Below are positions 8,941 to 16,684 of a stretch of DNA of 64,000 nucleotides, piece after piece. The position numbers and the translations under genes were made by a program. Location: the NCBI RefSeq assembly GCF_002441855.2, contig NZ_CP029487.1:372001-436000 (forward strand), given 5' to 3'. The stretch's first letter is position 1. Every line of letters starts with the position of its first letter. Below the pieces are notes generated by a model, which saw only the letters and a program-made list of their open reading frames with translations, was not told the DNA's origin and searched no databases. The stretch comes from Eubacterium maltosivorans. Lineage in GTDB: Bacteria > Bacillota > Clostridia > Eubacteriales > Eubacteriaceae.

Positions 8941-10302
8941 ATGACCACGACTTTTCCAGAAAATACGAAGAAGGAATCCTTATTCAAGCTGACATGGCCC
9001 ATTTTTGTGGAGCTTTTTCTTCAGATGCTGGTGGGTAATACCGACCAGATGATGGTGGGACAGGTGTCGCAGACCGGTGTGGGCGCCATCGGCAATGCCA
9101 ACCAGATCATCAATGTTCTGCTGATTTCTTTTAGCATCATATCACTGGCGACCACGATTCTGGTTTCTCAGAATATGGGCGCAAAGAATTATAAAAATGT
9201 ATCGACAATCTACACGCTGGCATTGATCGTCAACCTGATTTTTTCTGTGATCATCAGCGTGGTTTTGCTGTTTTTTACAGAGTCGATCTATCATATACTG
9301 CAGGTGCCAGATACCATTATGCCCGAAACCGTTACCTATACGCGTATCATCGGGGCGGGACTCTTTCTTCAGGCTGTATTTCTGACCTTTTCGGCTATTT
9401 TCAGAAGTAACCGTCTGATGAAGGAAACCATGTTTGTCTCAATTATTATGAATGCACTCAACATCGGTGGGAATTACATTCTGATCAATGGCATTGGCCT
9501 GCCATCACCTCTTGGCGTAACGGGAGCAGCCATCTCCAGCAATATTGCCAAACTCATTGGCGTGATTATTGTCGTCTGCTTGTTTATTAAAAAAATTAGA
9601 CCGGGAATGTCTTTGAAAACATTGAGGCCTTTTCCAACTGAGATGCTTAAAAGACTGCTGTTTATTGGGATACCTTCGGGCGGGGAGACGCTTTCTTGGA
9701 CGCTGAGCCAGACAGTGACCATGGGCTTTGTGAATCTGTGCGGTACGGTGGTCATTACTACCCGCGTGTATGCGGTGATGTTTGCTATGATCACCTATCT
9801 TTACAGTAACGCGATTTCCCAGTCTTCTCAGGTTTTGGTGGGGTATATGATCGGCGCGAGGGAATATGACAGTGCGGACAGGCGGGTGAAGGCCACACTT
9901 AGATCTTCTGTGCTGGTGTCCTTCTGTGTGGCCCTTTTGATTTTTCTGTTCAGCGATCAAATCTTTGGCTTTTTCACCTCTGACCCGGCGGTCATCGCCC
10001 TTGGCAAGCAGGTTATGTTTATTGATGTTTTTCTGGAACTCGGACGTGCGGTAAACATGGTAATGGTCCGATCGCTTCAGGCGGCCAATGACATACTGTT
10101 TCCCATTGCCCTCGGCATCGGCTCACAATGGTTTGTGTCGGTGGTTTTATGCTATGTTTTAGGCATTGTGCTGGGCTGGGGATTGATTGGTATCTGGATC
10201 GCCATGGCCTGCGATGAAATTTTAAGGGCGGCTATGTTTTTAGTTCGCTGGAAACGCAGGAAGTGGATGGATTTAAGCATTAAAAACGCAGTGAAGGTTT
10301 GA
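8941..10302 (+). CDS. MATE family efflux transporter
   Basis: This 453-residue membrane protein has about twelve hydrophobic segments. The N-terminal WPIFVELFLQMLVGNTDQMMVGQVS and the later GIPSGGETLSW are typical of MATE (MatE) transporters, which exchange drugs or metabolites against Na+ or H+. I chose the ATG at 8941 because AGGAG lies eight bases upstream; a 28-residue upstream extension starts at 8857 without one. It is followed immediately by a perfect terminator that also serves as the insertion site of the downstream element. A second MATE gene occurs at 48462-49871. The substrate is unknown. Confidence 0.9.
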   Translation: MTTTFPENTKKESLFKLTWPIFVELFLQMLVGNTDQMMVGQVSQTGVGAIGNANQIINVLLISFSIISLATTILVSQNMGAKNYKNVSTIYTLALIVNLIFSVIISVVLLFFTESIYHILQVPDTIMPETVTYTRIIGAGLFLQAVFLTFSAIFRSNRLMKETMFVSIIMNALNIGGNYILINGIGLPSPLGVTGAAISSNIAKLIGVIIVVCLFIKKIRPGMSLKTLRPFPTEMLKRLLFIGIPSGGETLSWTLSQTVTMGFVNLCGTVVITTRVYAVMFAMITYLYSNAISQSSQVLVGYMIGAREYDSADRRVKATLRSSVLVSFCVALLIFLFSDQIFGFFTSDPAVIALGKQVMFIDVFLELGRAVNMVMVRSLQAANDILFPIALGIGSQWFVSVVLCYVLGIVLGWGLIGIWIAMACDEILRAAMFLVRWKRRKWMDLSIKNAVKV

Positions 10303-10311
10303 TAAAGAGTA

Positions 10312-10344
10312 AGGAGGTGCGCCGTTTCGGCGCACCTCCTGTTT
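10312..10344. terminator. perfect terminator hairpin overlapping attL
   Basis: AGGAGGTGCGCCG pairs without mismatch with CGGCGCACCTCCT around a TTT loop, followed by GTTT. It terminates the MATE gene. Before integration it would also have served the convergent DUF3169 gene now 15.6 kb away. The 3' half of the hairpin is part of the att direct repeat, so the whole hairpin survives only on this side. Confidence 0.9.
10320..10344 (+). repeat. attL (25-bp direct repeat)
   Basis: These 25 bases, from CGCCGTTT to CTCCTGTTT, recur exactly at 25879-25903 in the same orientation. The integrase gene starts its reading frame just inside. The two copies bracket all the AT-rich phage-like genes, as expected for attL and attR after site-specific integration. 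Confidence 0.9.
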
Positions 10345-10357
10345 ATGTAAAGTTATG

Positions 10358-10379
10358 TATTTAAGCCATTTTACAGACC
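10358..10379 (+). repeat. 22-bp end repeat, left copy
   Basis: A 22-base stretch starting TATTTAAGCCATTTTACAG recurs at 24890-24911 with one base different. It lies close to attL and may be an arm-type integrase or excisionase site. Confidence 0.5.
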
Positions 10380-10422
10380 TTTTTGAAAATCTTCACAACA
10401 CCTTTACAACAAAATAAGATAT

Positions 10423-11646
10423 TTATAGAAGTTGGTTAACACTATTGTTAACTTCTGCCTGTGTGACATGCGTGTACACATTTTCCGTTATATCGGTTTT
10501 TGTGTGTCCCAACCATTTCGCCCTTAACTTAGCGTCAAATCCTTTTTGGCGCATACGGGTGCAAGCGGTAGGGCGCATGTCATATAGGCGCATAGGTTCT
10601 AGGCCATTATCTGTTAACATTTTGTTTAATTTCCGATGAAGCGAACTAGGTAAATAAGGCTTGCCATTTTTTTGTCTAAATACAAAGTCCTGTTCTTCTT
10701 TGTGGTAGCAGTTAGCATACAAGCGCTTATTTTCTTCCTGTTCTGTTTTTATCGCTTTAAAAATTTGTACAGTTTCGTCTAAAATTGGTAGCGTCCTGTT
10801 GCTATCTTCAGTTTTTGTTTTTTCGGCGCAATATAAACCGCTACTGGATTTCACCGCGGTGAAACAAATATGTATGGTTTTGTTTTTTAGGTCGATATCT
10901 TGCCAACGCAAGCCTAGAATCTCAGACGGTCTAAGCCCATAATAGAAGCCAATGTGCAGTATACTATAAAGGTAGGTACCTTTAGTAATTTCAAGCACTT
11001 TTGCCATTTCCTCTTCGTCTAGGCAATGCTTTTTAACGCGGTTTTCGTTAGATTCGGACGTTAATTTCCTGCGCTTTGGCACTGGGCTTTTTGTTATTAA
11101 GTCAAGGTCTTCGGCTAGATTGAAAATTAGTTTTAAAGTTTTTGTGATATGTTTTATCGAGTGGAGTTTTTTAACATCAAAGAGGTAGTCATAAAAATTA
11201 TTTATGTTGGCTTTGCTAACTTCATTAAGCTTTAGGTTTTTATCTTTAAAATAAGGTCGAATGTTTGCATTAAGAACGCTTATATAGCCGTCTCGGGTTA
11301 TCGGACGTATTTCGCCGCGCTCTACGCGTTTATTCTCGTGTTCTTCAAATTTGTCTAGAAAACTTAGAAACAACATAGCGCCGCTTGGAAAACGCTTTTC
11401 TTCCTCAAATACGCGCCACTGTTCCGCTAGGATATTGACATTATACTTATTTCGCTCTGTCTTGCTACCTGACTTATAAGGTATATTGTTGCCGTCTTTG
11501 TCTTTAAGATAGTGAGTTGTTTGGTTCCTTTTAAGTTTATTGTTTTTGGGGTTAATATCCGGGCCATACCAACTTAATACTACCTCATACACGCCGCGTT
11601 TGTTCCCTCTTATACTGGAAATTTTAACTTTTTGTGGGTTATTCAT
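10423..11646 (-). CDS. tyrosine site-specific integrase
   Basis: This 407-residue phage-type tyrosine recombinase has an N-terminal beta-rich arm-binding part, a SAM-like core-binding domain (about 110-200) and a catalytic domain (about 215-400). Catalytic blocks read GLRPSEILGLRW (Arg I), a Lys-containing beta hairpin, LYDMRPTACTRM (box II), WLGHT and the nucleophile Tyr in NVYTHV. Box II is normally HxxRH; here the first His is Tyr and the last is Pro, which is unusual. The start ATG follows GGAGG. The gene is the last of the minus-strand set and lies next to attL, so it should catalyse integration at the MATE terminator. Confidence 0.93.
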   Translation of the reverse strand: MNNPQKVKISSIRGNKRGVYEVVLSWYGPDINPKNNKLKRNQTTHYLKDKDGNNIPYKSGSKTERNKYNVNILAEQWRVFEEEKRFPSGAMLFLSFLDKFEEHENKRVERGEIRPITRDGYISVLNANIRPYFKDKNLKLNEVSKANINNFYDYLFDVKKLHSIKHITKTLKLIFNLAEDLDLITKSPVPKRRKLTSESNENRVKKHCLDEEEMAKVLEITKGTYLYSILHIGFYYGLRPSEILGLRWQDIDLKNKTIHICFTAVKSSSGLYCAEKTKTEDSNRTLPILDETVQIFKAIKTEQEENKRLYANCYHKEEQDFVFRQKNGKPYLPSSLHRKLNKMLTDNGLEPMRLYDMRPTACTRMRQKGFDAKLRAKWLGHTKTDITENVYTHVTQAEVNNSVNQLL

Positions 11647-11660
11647 TTTTTACCTCCATT

Positions 11661-12011
11661 TTACAAACCCACAACCGTTTGGTTAATCATATCACTTTTG
11701 CGGGTAGAGGTAAAGGGCTTGACGCTTAAAATATTCGCTTGATTTTCATCTTTTAAAACGTAATCTGTTACTGCGCTTTTTGTTATAATATAATAACCGC
11801 TTTCATCTCTTTTTGATTTAATTTGTCCGGTTTTTAAAAGCCTATAAGTCTTGGTTTTTCCAACATGTAACATCTCCATAACTTGCGGAACTGTTACAAC
11901 GTCGGGATAGTCTTTAAACATTTCTACTTTTTTGTTATTATTTTTGTTTTTCTTTAAAATTTGAATGCCTAACTCTAAAATATCTTTTTTATAATTTTTA
12001 TTTAAATCCAT
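11661..12011 (-). CDS. excisionase-like helix-turn-helix protein
   Basis: This is a 116-residue basic protein. Residues about 38-90 (VVTVPQVMEMLHVGKTKTYRLLKTGQIKSKRDESGYYIITKSAVTDYVL) form a MerR-like winged helix-turn-helix of the HTH_17/excisionase type. It sits 14 bp upstream of the integrase in the same operon, the usual place for xis, and probably bends DNA at att to favour excision. A strong ribosome site (AAGGAG, about 9 bases) precedes the ATG. The last codons and the following spacer include the 15-nt sequence complementary to the candidate small RNA near attR. Confidence 0.75.
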   Translation of the reverse strand: MDLNKNYKKDILELGIQILKKNKNNNKKVEMFKDYPDVVTVPQVMEMLHVGKTKTYRLLKTGQIKSKRDESGYYIITKSAVTDYVLKDENQANILSVKPFTSTRKSDMINQTVVGL

Positions 12012-12065
12012 TTCTCAAATCTCCTTTTAATTCCATAATTTTAGGGGCGGGGATACCGCCCCGGT

Positions 12066-13376
12066 CTAAGCTATTTCTTGTTCTTCCGCGCCAACAATAA
12101 CAGGTTTTATTTGTTCTTTGGCGCTTTCTTCTGTTTCTATGCGTTGTAGTTCCAGAGCGGTATTTTTGGTATATGGGCTAGAATCTATAATAGTTTCCTT
12201 ACTTATTGCGCCCATATCGTATTGTGTTTTTAGCTCGTTTATCTGGCTACTTGTATCAACTGGTCTAGCAACGTTAAAACTAACGTCTAATGTATCGAAA
12301 AGGTCGTCTGACCATTTATTGGCGCTTAGCTTTCTGAAGTATTCAAAACGTTTTGAAAAACCCTCTTTTAAAGTCTGTGCCGTTTGTGCCGCTTTGTAAT
12401 CAGCCTGAGCGAACAACAGTTTCAAAGATACCTCCGAAACATTGGCGATATTACTTTGGCCTATAACCGCACTTGGTACAGCGGCAACGGTGTAGAGTTG
12501 TTGAAATAGGGTATCTAGCAAGAGCTTAATACTTGGTTCGTCCAACTCCGCATTAGAATACTTAAAGTCGCCTCCGTCTTCAAGGTTGAGTGTAGCGCCA
12601 ATCAGGTCTTTTGGTACAGTTCCCTCGATTTTTTGTCCCATGCTTACCCCGATAGGATTCATGCTAAGGGTATATATAGCGTCGTCTAGGCGGCTTAGGA
12701 GCCGCTCTATTTGGTCTAAGATTGGGATTAAATCTAGTAATGGTGCGTCCCCGAAAAAATTATACTCGCTTTTATCTAGCGATACATAATGGATAGGCAA
12801 GCCGCTTAAATTGGGGTATTCCTCTGTTAACTGTTCGTCCTTATATACTTGGACAATCCCTGGATAGTACACAATATCGTATTTAACGACGTTTTGTAAG
12901 TCCTCCCAATGCTCTAAAAAGGCCACGTACTGTTCTTTTTCGTCATAAATCGGGTAAGAGTCTTCATTGGCAATAATTTTGCTTCTAATGGTACCGTTCT
13001 TATCTAAGTAAACATACTCGAACGCGTTTCCGTACTTGGTTAAGTCTTGCACTATCTCATAATCTACTTTATTGTAACCGCCCTTTTTATAGAGCTTATT
13101 TACATCACTAACTATCTGTTTATCTCCGGTAATACTTACCGGATTGCCTACAACATAAGAGGTATGAAAATTGATAATTGTTTTCAAGGTGTTGAAAATG
13201 ATTTTGGCGCTTGTATATTCTTGGTCTTTAAACTTAAAATCCGGTCGGTTTAAGACCTTGTGGTGTCTAAGCAAGTATTCTTTAATATTAAGTATATTGC
13301 TTATTCGCGCCATGTGCTCAAACTCAAGCGGCACTTCAAAAATGTTTTTGTTATTTAAATAGTCTATTTTTTTCAC
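12066..13376 (-). CDS. phage portal protein, SPP1 gp6-like
   Basis: This 436-residue protein is of the SPP1 gp6-like portal family. Recognisable blocks are an N-terminal helix with RHHKVLNRPDF, the HTSYVVGNPVSI segment, DLTKYGNAFEYVYLDKNG, a central wing, and the stem/tunnel region LIPILDQIERLLSRLDDAIY followed by SNIANVSEVSLKLLFAQADYKA. Portals form the dodecameric gate for DNA entry and the site for tail or connector attachment. The start is a GTG with only GGAA immediately upstream, so initiation is uncertain. A promoter with a repeated operator-like motif lies just upstream. It is separated from TerL by a 450-bp noncoding gap, which is odd for this gene pair. Confidence 0.88.
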   Translation of the reverse strand: MKKIDYLNNKNIFEVPLEFEHMARISNILNIKEYLLRHHKVLNRPDFKFKDQEYTSAKIIFNTLKTIINFHTSYVVGNPVSITGDKQIVSDVNKLYKKGGYNKVDYEIVQDLTKYGNAFEYVYLDKNGTIRSKIIANEDSYPIYDEKEQYVAFLEHWEDLQNVVKYDIVYYPGIVQVYKDEQLTEEYPNLSGLPIHYVSLDKSEYNFFGDAPLLDLIPILDQIERLLSRLDDAIYTLSMNPIGVSMGQKIEGTVPKDLIGATLNLEDGGDFKYSNAELDEPSIKLLLDTLFQQLYTVAAVPSAVIGQSNIANVSEVSLKLLFAQADYKAAQTAQTLKEGFSKRFEYFRKLSANKWSDDLFDTLDVSFNVARPVDTSSQINELKTQYDMGAISKETIIDSSPYTKNTALELQRIETEESAKEQIKPVIVGAEEQEIA

Positions 13377-13403
13377 TTCCTTTTTCTTTCGTGCTATGAT
13401 TGT

Positions 13404-13432
13404 ATTATAGCTTTTTATTATTTTACCGTAAA
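13404..13432 (-). promoter_or_regulatory. portal operon promoter
   Basis: On the minus strand TTTACG (13427-13432) and TATAAT (13404-13409) are 17 bases apart, 28 bp before the portal start. The -35 box is overlapped by the 16-bp repeat at 13430-13445. Confidence 0.6.
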
Positions 13433-13445
13433 GTACCTACTAATT
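13430..13445 (-). repeat. 16-bp operator-like motif, copy 1
   Basis: AATTAGTAGGTACTTT on the minus strand recurs exactly on the plus strand at 24803-24818. A shorter form (CTAGGTACTTT) lies at 16664-16674. This copy overlaps a -35 box, which suggests a regulator site. Confidence 0.45.
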
Positions 13446-13744
13446 TTAGCAGAATAACAAATATTATTGTCAAAAAACACGCTAGACCCCATGTATTTTA
13501 GCCATTTTTTAAGGGTACCTATTTTTTATTATTTTTTATTTATTGGGTACTTGTATAAATTTGGAAATAGGATAAATAAAAAGCTTGCGTGCGATTTTTA
13601 AAAAACCATGTTTTAAAATTTTTGCCATAAAACTTTTTTTTATAGCAAAAATGCGTTAAGTTTTGTTTAAGAAAATAATTTTAACCAATAACCTTTTATC
13701 CTTTTTTTATGCTTTTAAAGTATTTTAATCTTTTATTTAGGTGG

Positions 13745-13829
13745 CACTTAATCGAAAAATAAGCGGCTTTTTTTAAATTTAGGTATAAGTTATAGGGCGG
13801 CTAAATTAAAACCGCTCTATAAAAAAGCT
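13745..13829 (+). repeat. 85-bp inverted repeat, left arm
   Basis: This stretch matches the reverse complement of 18973-19057 at roughly 85 percent or better by eye, including 25 identical bases at its inner end. It begins directly after the TerL coding frame. The two arms enclose TerL, TerS, the origin, rep and the DHH-like gene. Confidence 0.85.
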
Positions 13830-15363
13830 ATACATAATTAACGCCGCTTTTTAAGCCAACAAGCGCCATAGCCATGCTCATAACTAGGTCGTCATGGCCG
13901 CCTGCGGCGGCTTCCATTTTCCCATCTTGGAAAGTGTATAGTTTCATCTCCCTTAACAGGTCTTTGGAATTAATAAGTAGTTGGTTCGTCTCAAATAGCT
14001 CTTGGAAGTCGGCAATCATTAGCGGCTTTGATTTGTTGTTAGTTACAAAACCAACTTTCTTTTTTGCTTTGCCCCTTGCGTCATACTCCTTGTATTTGAG
14101 CATGTTCATATATGCGTAGTCATGGCGCAATTTGTCCACCACACTGTGACCAGCGCTTGCTTTTTCCACTACCAAAAGTGCTTTGTTATAATAAAGTCCC
14201 AATTCGTTCACAATGCCTGCGAATACAAAAGGCTTAATTTTATTGCTTTTAAATTCTGCCACTTGCTTGCCATCTTGGTTAATTATTTCTACAGCGCTGT
14301 AGTCTTGGCCTAGTCCCTCGCCTGTGTCAACTCCCACATAATAGCGGGTAGCGCCAGTGGGTAAAGCCCATATAGTAAGTTCTTTTTTAAGATAGGGTTT
14401 AAGCGTGGCCGGTAGGCCAGTAGGATTTAAAAGCGGTTTTGCTTCGTCCACATACTGGAGCCGTTCGACAATTTTAATCGAATCAAAGACGTTTGAACCC
14501 GTAGAAATAAAAGCTTCTATGGGATTCGCGGGGAACTCCTGAGCGAATTGCTCTTCGTCTGAATTGGCTATCTTAAGCCTGCGCCATACCAATTGTTTTA
14601 TAGTTGCCCCTTGCTTGTACAATTCTGCTTCGGTTTCGTCTAGCTCGTCCGGGGTAGGTAACGCGCCATGTAAATCTTTCCATCGGTCGTTAAATAGCGC
14701 GTATTCATCGGCAAACATTAGCTTATCGTCTATCCAGCTAAAGAAGAACGGCTTGTAAAGGCTGTTCTGTCTCTCTGCTTTGTTCCACATTTCGCTAAAT
14801 CCATTTAAGCCGTTGGCCGTGGATTCTAGTATAATCTTGCCCTGCGGCGTTAGCGCCTGTTCGATTGCCAGAATCTGCTTGTTTACGGTGTCTTTCATAA
14901 AAGCCACCTCGCTAAGGTGGGCAAACGTGAGAGTCAGCCCCCGCGCCACGTCCTTATTTCCGCATGTGGCTACAATGATTCTGGAGCCGTTTGTGAATTT
15001 AAGCTCCTTTTTGTTATTCGCCACAAGCGGCACCTTAACGGCGTTTGGCAAATCGTTATAAAGTTGTTTTAGTTTTTCAAATATCCCTGTCGCGCTATCT
15101 ATGGAATAGCTCATCAAAAGACAAGTAGTGTTAGGTTTATTTTGGGTTAAGTAAATACTATAGCCGCAACTAAGCGTTGTTACGCCTAATTGCCTACTTT
15201 TTAACACAATATTATATTTGTCTAATCCATCTAAAAGTTGGCGCTGTTGCGGATTTAACTTAAAGGGCACTAGCGCGCCGTTCTTATTTACTACTTTACT
15301 AAAGGTTTCTAGCCAAAGGCGGGGCGACTGCTTTATTTTTATTAATTTGTCTCTTACATTAAT
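13828..15363 (-). CDS. terminase large subunit (TerL)
   Basis: This is the ATPase/nuclease motor that pumps DNA into the procapsid. The ATPase shows NIVLKSRQLGVTT (Walker A), TFAHLSEVAFM (Walker B) and ILESTANG (coupling motif). The nuclease shows YYVGVDTGEGLGQDYSAV, a central Glu-bearing stretch (LLVVEKASAGH) and the end GHDDLVMSMAMAL. The first GTG start (15270) would remove a conserved lead-in (LWLETFSKVVNKNGALVPFKLN) that most TerLs have. The frame stays open to 15384 but contains no ATG, GTG or TTG. An ATT at 15363, eight bases after GGGGTG, is the best-placed candidate. The start is therefore uncertain (15270 or 15363). The stop lies at the border of the 85-bp repeat. Confidence 0.85.
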   Translation of the reverse strand: MNVRDKLIKIKQSPRLWLETFSKVVNKNGALVPFKLNPQQRQLLDGLDKYNIVLKSRQLGVTTLSCGYSIYLTQNKPNTTCLLMSYSIDSATGIFEKLKQLYNDLPNAVKVPLVANNKKELKFTNGSRIIVATCGNKDVARGLTLTFAHLSEVAFMKDTVNKQILAIEQALTPQGKIILESTANGLNGFSEMWNKAERQNSLYKPFFFSWIDDKLMFADEYALFNDRWKDLHGALPTPDELDETEAELYKQGATIKQLVWRRLKIANSDEEQFAQEFPANPIEAFISTGSNVFDSIKIVERLQYVDEAKPLLNPTGLPATLKPYLKKELTIWALPTGATRYYVGVDTGEGLGQDYSAVEIINQDGKQVAEFKSNKIKPFVFAGIVNELGLYYNKALLVVEKASAGHSVVDKLRHDYAYMNMLKYKEYDARGKAKKKVGFVTNNKSKPLMIADFQELFETNQLLINSKDLLREMKLYTFQDGKMEAAAGGHDDLVMSMAMALVGLKSGVNYV

Positions 15364-15376
15364 AGCGCCATCACCC

Positions 15377-15790
15377 CTAATCGTTTATATCCACGCCTTT
15401 TAGAATATCTATAAGCTCGTTCTGTTCCGCGCCAAAGAAATCTTTAGAAAATTCTAAAAACGCCCGAAAAGCATTTGTATCTTCCTGGGCGCGCTTGTAA
15501 TACAAGTTATATAAGTCAAAAAGCTTGCTTTTGTGTAACCGCTCCAAAAGGTATTTAATCGCGTCTTGTTGCGTCGGCTCCGTCAATTTGGCTTCTAGTC
15601 CAGACTGGTTTCTGTTTTTGAAACAGGCGTACGCGGCCGCTAAATCTTCAAAAGTATTAAGTCCTTGTTTGGTTAGTAGTTGCGGGGCATATTTCCAAAC
15701 AATATAATAGGCTAGGTGGTCACACCCCGTCATTTCTTTTATTTTATGCACTAAACCGCTTGTATCGCCTAAACCTTTAGGCCTTGGCAT
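15377..15790 (-). CDS. probable terminase small subunit
   Basis: This is a 137-residue, mostly helical protein (MPRPKGLGDTSGLVHKIKEMTGCDHLAYYIVWKYAP...). It lies immediately upstream of TerL in the same direction, the normal place for TerS. TerS proteins bind the packaging site and present DNA to TerL; their sequences are poorly conserved. The helical C-terminal half (FDLYNLYYKRAQEDTNAFRAFLEFSKDFFG) could be the oligomerisation part. The start overlaps the end of the upstream 45-residue membrane protein gene. Function is inferred from position and size only. Confidence 0.55.
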   Translation of the reverse strand: MPRPKGLGDTSGLVHKIKEMTGCDHLAYYIVWKYAPQLLTKQGLNTFEDLAAAYACFKNRNQSGLEAKLTEPTQQDAIKYLLERLHKSKLFDLYNLYYKRAQEDTNAFRAFLEFSKDFFGAEQNELIDILKGVDIND

Positions 15791-15914
15791 AGTTAACCGC
15801 CTCCTTAATTTCTTGTACTATATTTATAATATCTTTTCGCTTTGCTCTTTCGTATAAATTGTTTGCCACTATATAACTAATTAATCCACTTAAAATTACT
15901 GTTACTAAATCCAT
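15777..15914 (-). CDS. small single-span membrane protein
   Basis: This is a 45-residue protein: MDLVTVILSGLISYIVANN forms one hydrophobic segment, followed by a basic, then amphipathic tail (ERAKRKDIINIVQEIKEAV). A good ribosome site (GAGGAG, about 9 bases before the ATG) supports it, and its end overlaps the TerS start by 14 bases, suggesting translational coupling. It is too small for confident classification. A holin-like or membrane-anchoring role is possible, but nothing in the sequence proves it. Confidence 0.6.
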   Translation of the reverse strand: MDLVTVILSGLISYIVANNLYERAKRKDIINIVQEIKEAVNYAKA

Positions 15915-15919
15915 TTTAA

Positions 15920-16500
15920 AATCTCCTCTTAAATCTTATATATCTTCCGCGCCATAACCATAAAGCCCTTGGTAACTACACCTATGCTCTTCTGGCTAGA
16001 TTGAGAGCCTTATTTAGTATTCTTTAAAATATACGCCTAAACTAGCGCCATAACTCTATATCTAAATTTAATATTTAGTATATATATAAAAATAGAAAAC
16101 TTGTTTGCTTGGCTAACTAGGTTTAAAACTATAATTTTAATATACCTACAATTTATTACTAACTTATAATATTTAATGTAACTATAGTTACTAAACTAAA
16201 GTTACATATATACCTATAGTTTGGTACTAGTTTTTAATTATATATATACTTATAGTCTATTATTGGCGCGGTATTATTTTAATATACTTATAGTTTAGTA
16301 CTAAAGTTTAATACTATATATACTTAAGGTTTAGTACTAACTTAATATATATCTATATTTTATATACTATAGTTATTAACTTATAATATTTAATATAATA
16401 AGTTATCTATTGGCGCTTTATTCTTTTTAATAATATATTCGGCCAAAGCTTTTATTATACTCTTTTTATAAGTATTATTATTTTTTTATTATTGTTTATT
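15920..16500. repeat. AT-rich repeat tract next to the iterons
   Basis: This is about 580 bp of very AT-rich DNA with no gene. It contains degenerate repeats around CTATAGTTTAGTACTAA; copies are visible near 16144, 16189, 16213, 16280 and 16325. Its position beside phased iterons fits a DNA-unwinding element of a theta-type origin. A small hairpin (GGCTAGATTGAGAGCC) lies near 15993. Confidence 0.6.
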
Positions 16501-16506
16501 ATTAGT

Positions 16507-16651
16507 ACGTCAAATTTGTCATATCAAAGCGACAAATTTGTCATATCAATACGACATATTTGTCACATAGACACGTCAAATTTGTCATGTTAAAACGACA
16601 TTTTTGTCACATACCTAGCAATACGACATATTTGTCACGTCAAATTTGTCG
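16507..16651. repeat. seven phased iterons, putative replication origin
   Basis: Copies of a 15-bp unit (ACGWCAAATTTGTCA) start at 16507, 16529, 16551, 16573 and 16595, exactly 22 bp apart (two helical turns). Further copies start at 16623 and 16637. Each contains the near-palindrome GACAAATTTGTC. The array lies just downstream of the rep gene and next to an AT-rich tract, like the origins found 3' of rep in staphylococcal pathogenicity islands. Confidence 0.85.
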
Positions 16652-16684
16652 CATACCATTAACTAGGTACTTTTTAGTATCTAG

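Larger units (their letters stand above)
13377..13744. other. AT-rich gap between TerL and portal
   Basis: This noncoding AT-rich stretch holds the portal promoter (13404-13432) and the 16-bp motif at 13430-13445. The rest is A/T runs with no frame that I can support. Confidence 0.5.

Noticed and set aside
10320-10344. att site considered as a tRNA 3' end
   Set aside because: No cloverleaf or CCA-type end is present; the sequence is a terminator hairpin between convergent genes.
14564-15061. Plus-strand frames over TerL and similar long opposite-strand frames over the NRPS, asr and aldehyde oxidoreductase genes
   Set aside because: They mirror strong genes on the coding strand and show no independent start signals or family motifs.
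16507-16651. Repeats considered as a CRISPR array
   Set aside because: Units are 15 bp with 7-bp gaps of related sequence and no spacer-sized unique DNA; iterons explain them better.
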